Origin: Sulfitobacter sp. M39
GTDB taxonomy: Bacteria; Pseudomonadota; Alphaproteobacteria; Rhodobacterales; Rhodobacteraceae
NCBI RefSeq assembly: GCF_021735935.1
Contig: NZ_WMDZ01000001.1
Coordinates: 868,001 to 932,000 of the forward strand
DNA: 64,000 nucleotides
Direction: 5' to 3'
Position numbers and translations under genes: made by a program. Below, one piece after another: positions 18,553-28,052 of this stretch. The notes below the pieces were generated by a model. It saw nothing but the letters and a program-made list of their open reading frames with translations. It had not been told where the DNA came from and made no database searches. The first letter of the stretch is position 1. Each line of letters begins with the position of its first letter.

Positions 18553-20841
18553 ATGAACAAGGCAATCACGGACGGTCTGCTGCTGACACCTGCGGCTTTT
18601 GCGCAAGGCTTGGATGTGTATTCAAGCGGGGATGGCACGGCGGGGTCTGATACCTATGCCAATGCCATAAATGCGGCGTTTATCCCTGCGGATCAGGACT
18701 TTGGCGGGGCGCTTGAGCTGATAAAGACGCAATCCACGCAAAAGCTGCGATACATGGGGCAGACGCCACTCTTGCCGGGGTGCTATCTGCGGATCACGGC
18801 GCGGGTGAAGGCGATCAGTGGGAATTTACCGTCGGTGCGGATCGCGGGGTATCCGGCGCTTGGCAATGGCAGCCGCGCGGGCGGGCTGGTGGAGGCCGGT
18901 CCGGCGGTGACGCTGACCAGCTATGGCGAGGTGGTCGAGGTCAGCGCGATTGTCGGGTCGGGGCTGCGCGGCGGGGTCGATATGGTCTGGGGCAACGCGC
19001 CGGTCTATGGGCATTTCGGGCTGGACCTGGCGGGGCAGAATGGCGGGGTCGTTCGCATTGATGACTTGCAAATCGAGGATGTGACAGGCGTCTTTCTGCG
19101 GGACATGCTGGCACAGGTAGATGTGCGGGACTATGGCGCGGTGGGGGATGGCAGCACCGATGATACGGCGGCCTTTGTGGCGGCGAATGCGGGTGCGCAG
19201 GGGCGTAGCGTGTTGATCCCGCGCGGGACGTATCTGCTGAACGGAGACGTGACCTTTGACGCGCCGACGCGGTTTGAAGGGACGGTGATTATGCCCGCCA
19301 GCGCGATCCTGCTGCTGCGCCGCAACTTTGATCTGCCAAACTATATCGAGGCGTTCGGGAATGAAGAGATCGCCTTTCGCAAAGCGTTTCAGGCGTTGCT
19401 GAACAATGCGGATCATGAATCGCTGGATCTGGGCGGGCGCAAGGTCAACGTGACTGGTCCGATTGATATGCAGGCCGCGACGCCCGAACGCAGCAGCTAT
19501 GCCACGCGGCGGGTGATCCGCAACGGCCAGTTTGAAGCGGCCACGAATGGCGATTGGGATACGGTCACGGTGACCTCGCAGGCCAGCTATTCGCCCTCGG
19601 ATGCGCGCAAGCTGACAAATGTGGTGAATGTGGCGAATGTGCCTGTGGGGGCGTTGATCACGGGCAATGGGGTGGGGCGTGAGATTTATGTGCGCGCCAA
19701 GAACGTCGCCACGCAAGAGATTACCCTGAACGCGCCTTTGTATGATGCGGCGGGGACGCAGAATTTTACCTTTACGCGGTTCCAGTATCTGCTGGATTTC
19801 AGCAACTACAGCCAGCTGAGCAAATTCGTTCTGGATGACATCGAATTCCAGTGCAACAACGTGGCCAGCGCCATCAACCTTGCGCCATCGGGGACGATTT
19901 TCCATGTGCGGGACTGCTTTATCTCGCGCCCAAAGGATCGGGGGATCACGTCGATTGGTGGCGGCTGTCAGGGAATGTTCGTGGACCGTTGCCAGTTCCT
20001 GTCCGCCGAGGATGCGCTGGACGTGCCGGACCGGACCACGATCGCGATCAACTGCAACGCCAATGACGTCAAGATTCGCGACAACCGTGCCACGCGCTTT
20101 CGCCATTTTGCACTGCTGGCGGGGCAGAATAATATCGTCACGGGGAACCACTTCTTTCAGGGGGATACGGTCAAGAACGGCGTCCGCTCTGCTGGGTTGA
20201 TCCTTGCGGCGCAGCACACGGCGAGCGTGGTCAGCGGGAATTATATCGACAATTGTTTTGTCGAATGGACCAATGAACAAGACCCGGCGCCGGACTACAG
20301 CAGCGAGTATTCTTTCAGCTCCCTGTCGATCAGCGGTAATATCTTTCTGTCGGGCGAGGTGGCCCCGTGGTTCAGCTATATTGTGATCAAGCCCCATGGG
20401 GCGGGCCATGTGATCAATGGGCTGACGATCAACGACAACCGCTTCCGCAGCATCAACGGGTTCATTGATCGGGTCGAACGGATCGATACGAGCTTTGCCG
20501 ATATGGATTTCTCGCGTATGCGCAATATCGAGATGACGGGCAATTCGTTCCACGGCATCCACAATCCGGTGTCGAACCCTGTGCAGGTTGAACATACCGA
20601 AGCCAGTCTGGCCAAGACCTGGGTGGTGGATATTGCCGACCGCTTTCCGTTCGGCGGGTGGGCGATTGCGGTGGATAGCATCACGATGGACGGGCCAGTG
20701 CGCAACGGATCGAATGTGGCGCAATACAGCGTGCCCTATGTGCTGACGGATCAGGGTGCGGATCGTGATCTACTGCATTTGGTCTGGAGCACCAGCGTCA
20801 AAGGGTCGATCTTTATGCAGACGCGCATGGATAAACGCTAG
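18553..20841 (+). CDS. Right-handed beta-helix protein (pectate-lyase-3 / GH28-related)
   Basis: A 762-residue protein without a classic signal peptide. Residues 1-185 form a leading domain rich in beta-strands. VDVRDYGAVGDGSTDDTAAFVAA at about residue 188 is the Pectate_lyase_3 start seen in GH28-related proteins and phage tail spikes, and the rest contains repeated N-rich rungs (GNHFF, VSGNYIDN, SISGNIFLSG, INDNRFRS, MTGNSFHG) typical of a parallel beta-helix. No pectinase catalytic triad is recognised. AAGGGG at 18540 favours ATG 18553; ATG 18547 is equally placed. The 3' end overlaps the next gene on the other strand by four bases. Cell-surface or polysaccharide role is inference. Confidence 0.8.
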   Translation: MNKAITDGLLLTPAAFAQGLDVYSSGDGTAGSDTYANAINAAFIPADQDFGGALELIKTQSTQKLRYMGQTPLLPGCYLRITARVKAISGNLPSVRIAGYPALGNGSRAGGLVEAGPAVTLTSYGEVVEVSAIVGSGLRGGVDMVWGNAPVYGHFGLDLAGQNGGVVRIDDLQIEDVTGVFLRDMLAQVDVRDYGAVGDGSTDDTAAFVAANAGAQGRSVLIPRGTYLLNGDVTFDAPTRFEGTVIMPASAILLLRRNFDLPNYIEAFGNEEIAFRKAFQALLNNADHESLDLGGRKVNVTGPIDMQAATPERSSYATRRVIRNGQFEAATNGDWDTVTVTSQASYSPSDARKLTNVVNVANVPVGALITGNGVGREIYVRAKNVATQEITLNAPLYDAAGTQNFTFTRFQYLLDFSNYSQLSKFVLDDIEFQCNNVASAINLAPSGTIFHVRDCFISRPKDRGITSIGGGCQGMFVDRCQFLSAEDALDVPDRTTIAINCNANDVKIRDNRATRFRHFALLAGQNNIVTGNHFFQGDTVKNGVRSAGLILAAQHTASVVSGNYIDNCFVEWTNEQDPAPDYSSEYSFSSLSISGNIFLSGEVAPWFSYIVIKPHGAGHVINGLTINDNRFRSINGFIDRVERIDTSFADMDFSRMRNIEMTGNSFHGIHNPVSNPVQVEHTEASLAKTWVVDIADRFPFGGWAIAVDSITMDGPVRNGSNVAQYSVPYVLTDQGADRDLLHLVWSTSVKGSIFMQTRMDKR

Positions 20842-21512
20842 AACTCGCGCCAGATAGAGAGTTTTAGCGCGGGGTTAGACGTGTCGTTGATCAACGTCTC
20901 TGCCCCGATCTGGAAGCGGATATCGGGGCGGCTTTTCAGTGGGCGCATGACGATAGAGGGCGCGACGGAGGTGGCGCTGGCGGCAGAGGTCGAGGCATAG
21001 TAGATTTGCAGCATTCCCGAAAACCGGTCGCCGAAGTTGATGCCTATGGTGCTGTCGACTTTGGCGAGATGCTCTTGCAGGTAGATGTCCCACGCGAGCG
21101 AGCTGTCGATGGTCACCCAGCCGTGTTTCTGACCCAGCGTATAGCCGCGGCCCCAAGACAGCCCCGCTTTGACATTGGGATAGACCGCTTCCCCCACCCA
21201 TGCCGCGCCGAACCCCAGCTCTGCCGACCAGACGTTTGGGCGGTCGCGGCGGCCTAAGGGGCGGCGCAGGAAGACTGAGGCAAACCCAGATTGCAGGCCG
21301 ATGGAACTGGCGAGAAAGCCGACCTCTGCCCCTAGGGTCAGATCGTCGCGCACGCCATATTCCATGAAGGTGCTTTCCGAAATGTCGTAGCTGCGCGTGA
21401 CGTTAACCGTGGTGGACGTAAATCCCGTGCCCTTTTCGCGCAGCCACGCGCCGCCCTGTGCAGGGGTGGGAAGCTGCAGTAAGCCAAGCAGAAGGATCGG
21501 CCAGTAGCGCAT
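20838..21512 (-). CDS. Putative outer-membrane beta-barrel protein
   Basis: A 224-residue exported protein with a signal peptide (MRYWPILLLGLLQLPTPAQGG) and alternating hydrophobic residues ending in an aromatic (KLSIWREF), as expected of outer-membrane barrels. Strand-like segments include GTGFTSTTVNVTRSYD, YGVRDDLTLGAEVGFL and GMLQIYYAS. I do not recognise a named family. It converges with the beta-helix gene with a four-base overlap, which suggests they are neighbours by arrangement rather than co-transcribed. Confidence 0.65.
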   Translation of the reverse strand: MRYWPILLLGLLQLPTPAQGGAWLREKGTGFTSTTVNVTRSYDISESTFMEYGVRDDLTLGAEVGFLASSIGLQSGFASVFLRRPLGRRDRPNVWSAELGFGAAWVGEAVYPNVKAGLSWGRGYTLGQKHGWVTIDSSLAWDIYLQEHLAKVDSTIGINFGDRFSGMLQIYYASTSAASATSVAPSIVMRPLKSRPDIRFQIGAETLINDTSNPALKLSIWREF

Positions 21513-21585
21513 GGGATACCCTTTCGGCGGGTAGCTTGGCGCGTCATGCTTAACAAATTACTTACAGACCTTTGGGGCGGCATGC

Positions 21586-21616
21586 GAAAAGGCCCGCAGC
21601 AATGCTACGGGCCTTT
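21586..21616 (-). terminator. Terminator of the PLDc_N small gene
   Basis: AAAGGCCCG (21588-21596) and CGGGCCTTT (21608-21616) form a nine-bp stem; on the minus strand it is followed by TTTT, 25 bases after the stop of the small membrane protein gene. Confidence 0.8.
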
Positions 21617-21640
21617 GTCGTCAAATCGTGTGTGCGTCGC

Positions 21641-21826
21641 TTAGACGTTGACGCTGCCGCCGCGTGGGCCAGCGATCAGCCATACGATAAAGCCGACGAC
21701 GGGGAAGATCAGGACGCCGAGAATCCAGAGGATTTTCGCAAGCCCCGAAGCGCCGGAGGTGAAGATTTGATAGATCGCGTAGATGTCTGCGATCAGGATA
21801 ATGAGTCCGAGAAGGCCGAATTCCAT
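21641..21826 (-). CDS. PLDc_N-domain small membrane protein
   Basis: A 61-residue protein with two hydrophobic segments (LLGLIILIADIYAIYQIF and ILWILGVLIFPVVGFIVWLI) followed by GPRG. The second segment has the pattern of the phospholipase D N-terminal domain (ILGVLIFPVVGFIVWL) found at the start of cardiolipin synthases; standalone versions are common and of unknown function. AGGAG lies eight bases before the ATG. Confidence 0.85.
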   Translation of the reverse strand: MEFGLLGLIILIADIYAIYQIFTSGASGLAKILWILGVLIFPVVGFIVWLIAGPRGGSVNV

Positions 21827-21981
21827 TGTAAAGCTCCTGGGTTGTAATCTGCATTACTGTCTGGGTTCACAACTTCCCGTGCGGCCCAGATGTTCCCGAA
21901 AATGTTACTGGAACCATTTCCCGCTTCGCCGAGTTGCCCTTGCATCGCCTAGAACGGCAAGTGAATTTGGAAGGAAGAACC

Positions 21982-22260
21982 ATGAAGACCTCTACAGCAG
22001 TAATCGCAGGCCTTGCCGCAATTCTGGTCATCGCATTCGCGATCTTTTTCATCGATATCGATCAGACTGAAGAAGGCGCGCTGCCGGATGTTGATGTGTC
22101 CGTCGAGGGCGGCAACCTGCCCGAGTTTGACGCACAGACCGGTTCGGTTTCCGTGACTGAAGAAGAGGTCGACGTTGAAGTTCCTGACGTTAAAGTGACC
22201 ACCGAAGAAAAAACGATCACCGTCCCTGGTGTTGAGGTTACTCCGCCCGCAGACGACTGA
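21982..22260 (+). CDS. Small membrane-anchored acidic protein
   Basis: A 92-residue protein with one N-terminal span (AVIAGLAAILVIAFAIFFI) and a very acidic tail made of short valine-rich repeats (VDVSVEGG, VSVTEEEVDVEVPDVKV, TITVPGVEV). It likely sits in the inner membrane with the tail in the periplasm. ATG 21982 follows GGAAGGAAG. I do not recognise a family; the repeated V-x-V pattern suggests a beta-rich tail. Confidence 0.75.
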   Translation: MKTSTAVIAGLAAILVIAFAIFFIDIDQTEEGALPDVDVSVEGGNLPEFDAQTGSVSVTEEEVDVEVPDVKVTTEEKTITVPGVEVTPPADD

Positions 22261-22284
22261 TATCGTTTGATAGTTTGAACGCAG

Positions 22285-22318
22285 AAAGCGCCCTCTGATT
22301 TGGTCAGGGGGCGCTTTT
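22285..22318. terminator. Terminator between two small converging genes
   Basis: AAAGCGCCCTCTGA and TCAGGGGGCGCTTT pair over 14 bases with one mismatch around TTTGG, followed by TTTT. It can end both the acidic-protein gene and, in reverse, the small periplasmic gene. Confidence 0.88.
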
Positions 22319-22333
22319 GTTATGGGATAAGGC

Positions 22334-22588
22334 TCAGTTGCGGGTCAGTTTGGTTGCGGGTTTCGCACCGTTGTCGCCGTCGGAGGCGAAGGTCAGCGTG
22401 ACTTTATCGCCGGCCATCAGGTCGGACGGGACAAGGGTTTTGGCATCCAGCGTCCAAGATGATTTGTCTTGCAGGACGATGATATTGGCGAGCCGGTCAT
22501 AGGCAAGGATCGTGCCGGTTGTCTCATCGGCAAAGGCGGGGGCAGAGAGGGCGGTCAGGCCCAGTGTAGCAAGGGCGATCAGGCGCAT
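22334..22588 (-). CDS. Small periplasmic protein, DUF1344-like
   Basis: An 84-residue protein with a Sec signal (MRLIALATLGLTALSAPAFA) and a compact beta domain (TGTILAYDRLANIIVLQDKSSWTL, then DLMAGDKVTLTF). The pattern matches DUF1344-type small exported proteins of Rhizobiales/Rhodobacterales. ATG 22588 is chosen because GGAGG precedes it and the signal starts there. Function unknown. Confidence 0.75.
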   Translation of the reverse strand: MRLIALATLGLTALSAPAFADETTGTILAYDRLANIIVLQDKSSWTLDAKTLVPSDLMAGDKVTLTFASDGDNGAKPATKLTRN

Positions 22589-22755
22589 TTTGGATCCTCC
22601 GGATAAAGCGCAGAATCCGAATGTGGGGTGGGTGCGGGTGCAAAGCAATCACCTTGCAACGGGCGCATGAAAATAATTATGCGCCAACCCGCTGCGGGGG
22701 AACTGCGGGCGGGGCGACGGGTTGTGCCGCTACATCCAACTGAGAGGAGACAACG

Positions 22756-22941
22756 ATGAAAGCCCAATCGAAAGCCCAACAACGCGCCGCCGGTGCAGCC
22801 CTGTCTGCCAAGCGGGGCGAGACCAAGGTCAAGGATCTGCAAGGCGCATCGAAAGATATGTACGACAGCATGTCAGAGGACGAGCTGGAGGAGATGGCCT
22901 CGACCGACCATGACGGGTTGCCGGACGAGGTGGACGACTAG
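22756..22941 (+). CDS. DUF3008 family protein
   Basis: A 61-residue hydrophilic protein (MKAQSKAQQRAAGAALSAKRG...) with the K-GASK-MY-SMSE-EL motif (LQGASKDMYDSMSEDELEEMA) that defines DUF3008. GAGAGGAG precedes the ATG. Function unknown; the family is common in alpha- and gammaproteobacteria. It converges on uvrB, ten bases apart. Confidence 0.88.
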   Translation: MKAQSKAQQRAAGAALSAKRGETKVKDLQGASKDMYDSMSEDELEEMASTDHDGLPDEVDD

Positions 22942-22950
22942 GCGCGCCGC

Positions 22951-25167
22951 CTAGCGTTTCTTGCCGCCATAGCGGGACTTGCCGCCGCGCATCCCGCCGC
23001 GACCGCCGGTTGATCGGCCCGACGCCTTTTGCGCGTCGTCGACGGCTTTTTCGACAGCGTACTGACGCGCCATCGGATCGTCGGCGATGGCCAGATCGAC
23101 AGATTCGAGCCGCTTGACCTCGTCGCGTAGGCGCGCGGCTTCTTCGAACTCAAGGTTCTCGGCCGCTTTGCGCATGTCGGTGCGCAGCCCATCGAGCACG
23201 GTTTGCAGGTTGCCGCCTGCGAGCGGGTTGTCGATCTTGGCAGTGACGCGGCTCATGTCCACATCGCCTTTGTAGAGACCGGCGAGGATATCATCGACGT
23301 TCTTCTTGACCGTGGTCGGCGTGATCCCGTGTTCTTCGTTATAGGCGACCTGCTTGGCGCGGCGACGGTCGGTTTCGCCCATGGCCCGTTCCATCGAGCC
23401 GGTGATGCGGTCGGCGTACATGATCACGCGGCCTTCGGCGTTCCGCGCGGCCCGACCGATGGTCTGGATCAGCGAGGTTTCCGAGCGCAGAAACCCTTCT
23501 TTATCCGCATCGAGAATCGCCACTAGCCCACATTCGGGAATGTCCAAGCCTTCGCGCAAAAGGTTGATCCCAATCAGCACGTCAAAAGCGCCAAGCCGCA
23601 GGTCGCGCAGGATTTCGATCCGTTCGATCGTGTCGATATCGCTGTGCATATAGCGAACGCGGATGCCCTGTTCGTGCATGTATTCGGTCAGGTCTTCGGC
23701 CATGCGTTTGGTCAGCACGGTACATAGCGTGCGATAGCCGTCGGCGGCGACCTTGCGGACCTCGTCCAGCAGATCGTCGACCTGCATCTCGACAGGGCGG
23801 ATTTCGATCTTGGGGTCGATCAGGCCGGTGGGGCGAATGATCTGTTCGGTAAAGACACCGCCGGATTGTTCGATTTCCCACGCAGCGGGGGTGGCCGAGA
23901 CAAAGACCGACTGCGGGCGCATGGCATCCCATTCCTCGAACTTGAGCGGGCGGTTGTCCATGCAAGAGGGCAGGCGGAACCCGTGTTCGGCCAGCGTGAA
24001 TTTGCGTCGGTAGTCGCCTTTGTACATCCCGCCGATCTGCGGCACGGAGACGTGGCTTTCGTCCGCAAAGACAATCGCGTTGTCGGGGATGAATTCGAAC
24101 AGTGTGGGGGGCGGTTCGCCCGGGGCGCGGCCCGTGAGATAGCGCGAGTAGTTCTCGATCCCGTTGCAGACGCCAGTGGCTTCAAGCATCTCGATGTCGA
24201 AGTTGCAGCGCTGCTCAAGCCGTTGCGCTTCCAGCAGTTTTCCTTCGGCGACAAGCTGGTCCAGCCGCATCCGCAGCTCTTTCTTGATGCCGATCACCGC
24301 CTGGTTCATCGTTGGTTTCGGCGTCACATAGTGGCTGTTCGCATAGACGCGGATCTGGTCGAAGGTGCCGGTTTTTTCGCCGGTGAGCGGGTCGAATTCG
24401 GTGATGCTTTCCAGCTCTTCGCCAAAGAAGGACAGACGCCATGCGCGGTCCTCAAGGTGGGCCGGGAAGATTTCAAGGCTGTCGCCACGCACGCGGAAGG
24501 TGCCGCGCTGAAAGGCGGCGTCATTGCGTTTATACGCCTGCGCGATCAGGTCCGCGATCACTTGGCGTTGGTCATAGTTGTTGCCGGTCTTGAGGTCCTG
24601 CGTCATCGCCCCATAGGTCTCGACCGAGCCGATACCGTAGATGCAGGACACCGACGCGATAATGATCACATCATCGCGTTCCAGCAGCGCCCGCGTGGCA
24701 GAGTGGCGCATCCGGTCGATCTGTTCGTTGATCTGGCTTTCCTTCTCGATGAAGGTGTCGGACCGCGCGACATAGGCTTCGGGCTGGTAGTAGTCATAGT
24801 AGCTGACGAAATATTCCACCGCGTTGTCGGGGAAGAACCCTTTGAATTCGCCATACAACTGCGCCGCCAGCGTCTTGTTCGGCGCGAGGATGATCGCGGG
24901 GCGCTGCGTTTCCTCGATCACCTTGGCCATCGTGAACGTCTTGCCCGTCCCCGTGGCCCCCAAAAGCACCTGATCGCGTTCGCCTGACCGCACCCCTTCG
25001 GACAGTTCCTTGATCGCCGTGGGCTGGTCGCCTGCGGGTTCGAATTCGGTCGCCAGTTTGAACTTCTTGCCGCCCTCAAGCTTGGGGCGCTCGCGCACGT
25101 TGGGCGCGGGGTTGGCAAGATAGGCGTCTTTGCGCTCGGGCAAACTATCAGAGTGGGCGTAGGCCAT
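22951..25167 (-). CDS. uvrB: Excinuclease ABC subunit B
   Basis: A 738-residue nucleotide-excision-repair helicase subunit. Walker A is [10 protein letters not shown]; the beta-hairpin that grips DNA is [11 protein letters not shown]; the DEAD-like box is FADESHVSV; helicase motifs V/VI include [10 protein letters not shown] and QTIGRAARN. The UVR domain ([15 protein letters not shown]) is near the C-terminus, followed by a Gly/Arg-rich tail. AAAGGA precedes ATG 25167. It is about 60 residues longer than E. coli UvrB because of N- and C-terminal extensions, common in alphaproteobacteria. Confidence 0.97.
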   Translation of the reverse strand: MAYAHSDSLPERKDAYLANPAPNVRERPKLEGGKKFKLATEFEPAGDQPTAIKELSEGVRSGERDQVLLGATGTGKTFTMAKVIEETQRPAIILAPNKTLAAQLYGEFKGFFPDNAVEYFVSYYDYYQPEAYVARSDTFIEKESQINEQIDRMRHSATRALLERDDVIIIASVSCIYGIGSVETYGAMTQDLKTGNNYDQRQVIADLIAQAYKRNDAAFQRGTFRVRGDSLEIFPAHLEDRAWRLSFFGEELESITEFDPLTGEKTGTFDQIRVYANSHYVTPKPTMNQAVIGIKKELRMRLDQLVAEGKLLEAQRLEQRCNFDIEMLEATGVCNGIENYSRYLTGRAPGEPPPTLFEFIPDNAIVFADESHVSVPQIGGMYKGDYRRKFTLAEHGFRLPSCMDNRPLKFEEWDAMRPQSVFVSATPAAWEIEQSGGVFTEQIIRPTGLIDPKIEIRPVEMQVDDLLDEVRKVAADGYRTLCTVLTKRMAEDLTEYMHEQGIRVRYMHSDIDTIERIEILRDLRLGAFDVLIGINLLREGLDIPECGLVAILDADKEGFLRSETSLIQTIGRAARNAEGRVIMYADRITGSMERAMGETDRRRAKQVAYNEEHGITPTTVKKNVDDILAGLYKGDVDMSRVTAKIDNPLAGGNLQTVLDGLRTDMRKAAENLEFEEAARLRDEVKRLESVDLAIADDPMARQYAVEKAVDDAQKASGRSTGGRGGMRGGKSRYGGKKR

Positions 25168-25267
25168 AACATCGTCCTTTGGGGGTGTTCCCTAAGGTGT
25201 CATGTTTTTGCGTAGGTTCAAGGGGCGGAGCCTTGCGCGACTTGCATATGTCGCTTTCGTCGCAGGC

Positions 25268-25552
25268 TTATTTGGTCAGCCGCTTGCGGTTGGCGCTTAC
25301 CTTTTTACTGACCGGGACCATCGCGGCCGAGAAAATCTGGTCGGGCGTGCCCCCGGCAAAGGCGGCTTTGGTGGCCGCCTGATAGGCTTTGGCCATGGCG
25401 GGGCCTTTTTCATTCACCATGCGGGCGTTCTCTCCGCGGGTCTGGGGAAGGGCGCCGGCCATTCCCAAAAGCCTAAGCGTCATAACGGCTTGGGTGTCGA
25501 TCATCAGCTTGGCGAGGTTGGCATTGAGCGTCATCAGGGTCAGGGGGTTCAT
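25268..25552 (-). CDS. Small alphaproteobacterial protein of unknown function
   Basis: A 94-residue helical protein (MNPLTLMTLNANLAKLMIDTQAVMTLRLLGMAG...). Similar short proteins in Rhodobacteraceae carry the uninformative label 'antifreeze protein'; I see no repeat or signal supporting that. The first half is amphipathic helix with many Leu/Met, the second half has MVNEKGPAMAKAYQAATKAAFAG. It could be phasin-like, but this is only an impression. Confidence 0.65.
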   Translation of the reverse strand: MNPLTLMTLNANLAKLMIDTQAVMTLRLLGMAGALPQTRGENARMVNEKGPAMAKAYQAATKAAFAGGTPDQIFSAAMVPVSKKVSANRKRLTK

Positions 25553-25692
25553 GAGAGGTGCTCCGATTGCATAAGCTCAGTCTATGCTGCGCCGCAGCAT
25601 ATGTAACGCGAATTCGGCACAAATCACTGTGATGCCTTGATCCTTGGCCGTATTTGGCTGATAAACCGCCTGATCACAGCGGAGATTCAGCT

Positions 25693-26004
25693 ATGCGCGC
25701 GCGTATTTATCAGCCTTCCCGAACTGCCATGTCCTCTGGCACGGCCAAAACCCGTGTCTGGTTGCTGGAATTCGACCCAGAGCACGCGCGCGAGATTGAC
25801 CCGTTGATGGGCTGGACGTCGTCGAAGGACACGCAAACGCAGGTGCGTTTGCAATTCGCCACCAAGGAAGAAGCGGTGGAATACGCCCGCGACCACAATA
25901 TCGATGCGATGGTGCAAGACCCCAACAAACGCCGCGCAAATGTCCGCGCCGGCGGCTATGGCGAAAATTTCGCCACAGGACGCCGCGGGGCCTGGACTCA
26001 TTAA
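25693..26004 (+). CDS. NADH dehydrogenase accessory subunit NDUFS4-like (ETC complex I)
   Basis: A 103-residue subunit found in alphaproteobacteria and mitochondria. [25 protein letters not shown] and [25 protein letters not shown] are the conserved NDUFS4 (18-kDa) blocks, with the W-T-S-S-D motif. ATG 25693 has GGAG upstream and makes [18 protein letters not shown]; an upstream start at 25654 is less likely. Its nuo partners are not in this window. Confidence 0.9.
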   Translation: MRARIYQPSRTAMSSGTAKTRVWLLEFDPEHAREIDPLMGWTSSKDTQTQVRLQFATKEEAVEYARDHNIDAMVQDPNKRRANVRAGGYGENFATGRRGAWTH

Positions 26005-26020
26005 CTCTTGCGACAGGGAT

Positions 26021-26045
26021 GATTGCGGGCATGCCGCCCGCAATC
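26021..26045. repeat. Perfect 10-bp inverted repeat after the NDUFS4 gene
   Basis: GATTGCGGGC (26021-26030), ATGCC loop, GCCCGCAATC (26036-26045). It sits 16 bases after the stop codon and 71 bases from the converging aldolase gene; there is no T-run, so it may be a factor-dependent terminator or mRNA 3'-end stabiliser. Confidence 0.55.
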
Positions 26046-26116
26046 ACCCTAGGCTTTGATCCCTGCGCTGTCGAACGACTGGTTCAGGGGGCTTTGGCGC
26101 TTTGACGAAAGGATCG

Positions 26117-26836
26117 TCAAAGCGTTGATTTAAGATAGTCGAAATGCCTTTGCGCCATGCCGCGATAGGATTTCCAGCCTTCCGCAGTGGCTTTTGCGAC
26201 ATCATCGCTGAGTACCGCCAAGGGCTTACCCGATGAAAGCGCAAGTATCTGCGTTTGGGCCGCTTTCTCAAAAAAATAAAGATCTTCGAATGCGTCGGCG
26301 ACGGTGGGGCCTGTTACCGTGATGCCGTGGTTGCGCATGACCAGAACGGTGTTGACCCCCATCGCTTGCGCAAGGTGGGCCCCCTCTGCCGCGCTGTCAG
26401 AAATTCCGCCGAATTCTAGATCATATCCGACCCGACCCCAAAACCGTGCGGTGTTGTTATCGATCGGTAGCAGGGTGGGGTCCTCTAGGCTGGCCAAAGC
26501 CGTCGCATAGGGCGAATGGCAATGCAGGATCACGCGCGCGGCAGGGATTTCGCGGTGCAACGTTCCATGCACGGCCCAGGCCGAGGGGTCCGGTGCATTG
26601 TCGCCCAGCATCGTCTGGTCATCATCCACATCCAGCAACAGCAAATCGTCAGGGTCAATCGTCGCGAAATGCTGCCAGCATGGGTTCAGTAGAAACTGAC
26701 GCCCGTCGTCTGACACGGCGGCGCTGAAGTGGTTGCCGACGGATTCGCTCCACCCGAATTGGTGGCACAGTCGAAACGCAGCGGCGAGGTCAGCCCGCAG
26801 GGTCGCTGTGGTATCAACGTCTGCATGTACATTCAT
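26117..26836 (-). CDS. Class II aldolase/adducin-family protein
   Basis: A 239-residue zinc-dependent class II aldolase of the fuculose-phosphate aldolase/adducin fold. Metal ligands are visible as HCHSPYAT (HxH) and the later His in MRNHGITVTGP. It overlaps the upstream dioxygenase by four bases (ATGA), so the two are translated together. Members of this fold split aldol products or decarboxylate them; the substrate here is unknown. Because it is coupled to a gamma-butyrobetaine-hydroxylase-like enzyme, a hydroxylated trimethylammonium acid is a possible substrate, but this is inference. Confidence 0.85.
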   Translation of the reverse strand: MNVHADVDTTATLRADLAAAFRLCHQFGWSESVGNHFSAAVSDDGRQFLLNPCWQHFATIDPDDLLLLDVDDDQTMLGDNAPDPSAWAVHGTLHREIPAARVILHCHSPYATALASLEDPTLLPIDNNTARFWGRVGYDLEFGGISDSAAEGAHLAQAMGVNTVLVMRNHGITVTGPTVADAFEDLYFFEKAAQTQILALSSGKPLAVLSDDVAKATAEGWKSYRGMAQRHFDYLKSTL

Positions 26837-27972
26837 GACTTGAACCGCCCTTCGGAGACCAGCGACCGATATGTTGATCGCATTTCCGCCCTGTCTGTAT
26901 AAGTGCCGCGCAGATAACGTTCACCGCTTGTCGCTGAATATGCGGCGCGGCCATGCACGATGCGGTGGTTGTCAAAAACGATACACTCCGTCGCTTGGAG
27001 CGTAAACTTCATGATATATTTATCATCCTGCAACAGTTTCCCGAACCGGCAGAAAGCCGGGTAGTAGGTATCCAGCACCTCTTGCGGCAGGTCGATCAGA
27101 TCCAGCATGTGCTGGCTGATTGTCAGGCCGGACACCGCGCCGTTCTGGTCAAGTTCAATCACGCGCTGATAGCTGCGCATGTCGTAATTGTCGTGTTCGC
27201 AGTAAAACGGCACGTCGATTTCCGACAGCAGCTTAAAGCCTTCGGGGTCGATATCGCGAAAGTCATTGGCCGCGGCAACGCCGTCCCCGAACAGGTTGAG
27301 ACCACCCTTTACGCTGTTGGCGCGCATGTGCAGGTATTGAATGCCGGGCGCGGCCTCTTCTGCGGGGACATCGGTGTGCAGTTCAAGGGCGGCAGCGGTG
27401 TAGGCGCTGTTGGTAGGTTTGATATGCGTCCGCACATCGAAATAATCACCGAAAAAGGTGGGGCGCACGGTTCCGGCCAAGTTCGCAAGGTCAGTAAGCG
27501 CGGCATCTGTGTCGGGCATCTGGGTCACGATCGAAATGCCTTCGACGATCATCGCCTCAAGCCAAGCCGTGCGCTTGGTGCGGTCTGTCTTTAGCTCTTC
27601 AAGGGTGAAGCGCGTCACATCCGCGAAGTGATCCCCGAACCACGGCGTGCGTGGCAGGTCGGCGGGATCGGGCCGTGCCGCGCCATTTGCATATGCCTCA
27701 AGCGTTGCCAGCGGCATGCGCGTGACGTGGTCTTCGTCCGCCCATGTGATCACCAAATTATCGTCTTCGACCTGCGCCGCGCTGGCCCGAGGAGGGAGGC
27801 TGAGATGAAAGATATCAAACGTGCGTTCACGTGTGACGGTATTGAAGGATGTAGGGCAGTTGTCGCGCAGCCAATAGTAGTTGAAATAGGCCATTTCCGC
27901 GTTTGCAAGCGCGATGCGAAGGCCGTTTTCTTCTAGTGAAATATGAGTTGCGGGGGTGGTTTGAATGTTCAT
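26833..27972 (-). CDS. TauD/TfdA-family Fe(II)/2-oxoglutarate dioxygenase, gamma-butyrobetaine hydroxylase-like
   Basis: A 379-residue enzyme with the two-domain layout of gamma-butyrobetaine hydroxylase: an N-terminal DUF971-like domain with the WLRDNCPTSFN motif, then a double-stranded beta-helix with the iron triad HTD (ALELHTDVP) and a distal His in NHRIVHGRAAYS, and a 2-oxoglutarate Arg near ERYLRGTYTDR. Known family reactions are hydroxylation of gamma-butyrobetaine to L-carnitine or of trimethyllysine. The adjacent carnitine-degrading operon makes the first the better guess. Start is uncertain: ATG 27972 or 27984, neither with a strong ribosome site; an upstream frame to 28065 is rejected because it runs through the palindrome of the divergent regulator. 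Confidence 0.85.
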   Translation of the reverse strand: MNIQTTPATHISLEENGLRIALANAEMAYFNYYWLRDNCPTSFNTVTRERTFDIFHLSLPPRASAAQVEDDNLVITWADEDHVTRMPLATLEAYANGAARPDPADLPRTPWFGDHFADVTRFTLEELKTDRTKRTAWLEAMIVEGISIVTQMPDTDAALTDLANLAGTVRPTFFGDYFDVRTHIKPTNSAYTAAALELHTDVPAEEAAPGIQYLHMRANSVKGGLNLFGDGVAAANDFRDIDPEGFKLLSEIDVPFYCEHDNYDMRSYQRVIELDQNGAVSGLTISQHMLDLIDLPQEVLDTYYPAFCRFGKLLQDDKYIMKFTLQATECIVFDNHRIVHGRAAYSATSGERYLRGTYTDRAEMRSTYRSLVSEGRFKS

Positions 27973-28052
27973 GGCATGATCCATCAGGAGGGGGAGGTGT
28001 TTCCTAATGCCTATCAAAATAAATCTTTTGAAAAAGCCGCAAAAATTGGAAT

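Noticed and set aside
18826..20724. 632-codon open frame on the minus strand opposite the beta-helix gene
   Set aside because: Arg/His/Pro-rich composition and no motif; it is a GC-rich shadow of the plus-strand gene.
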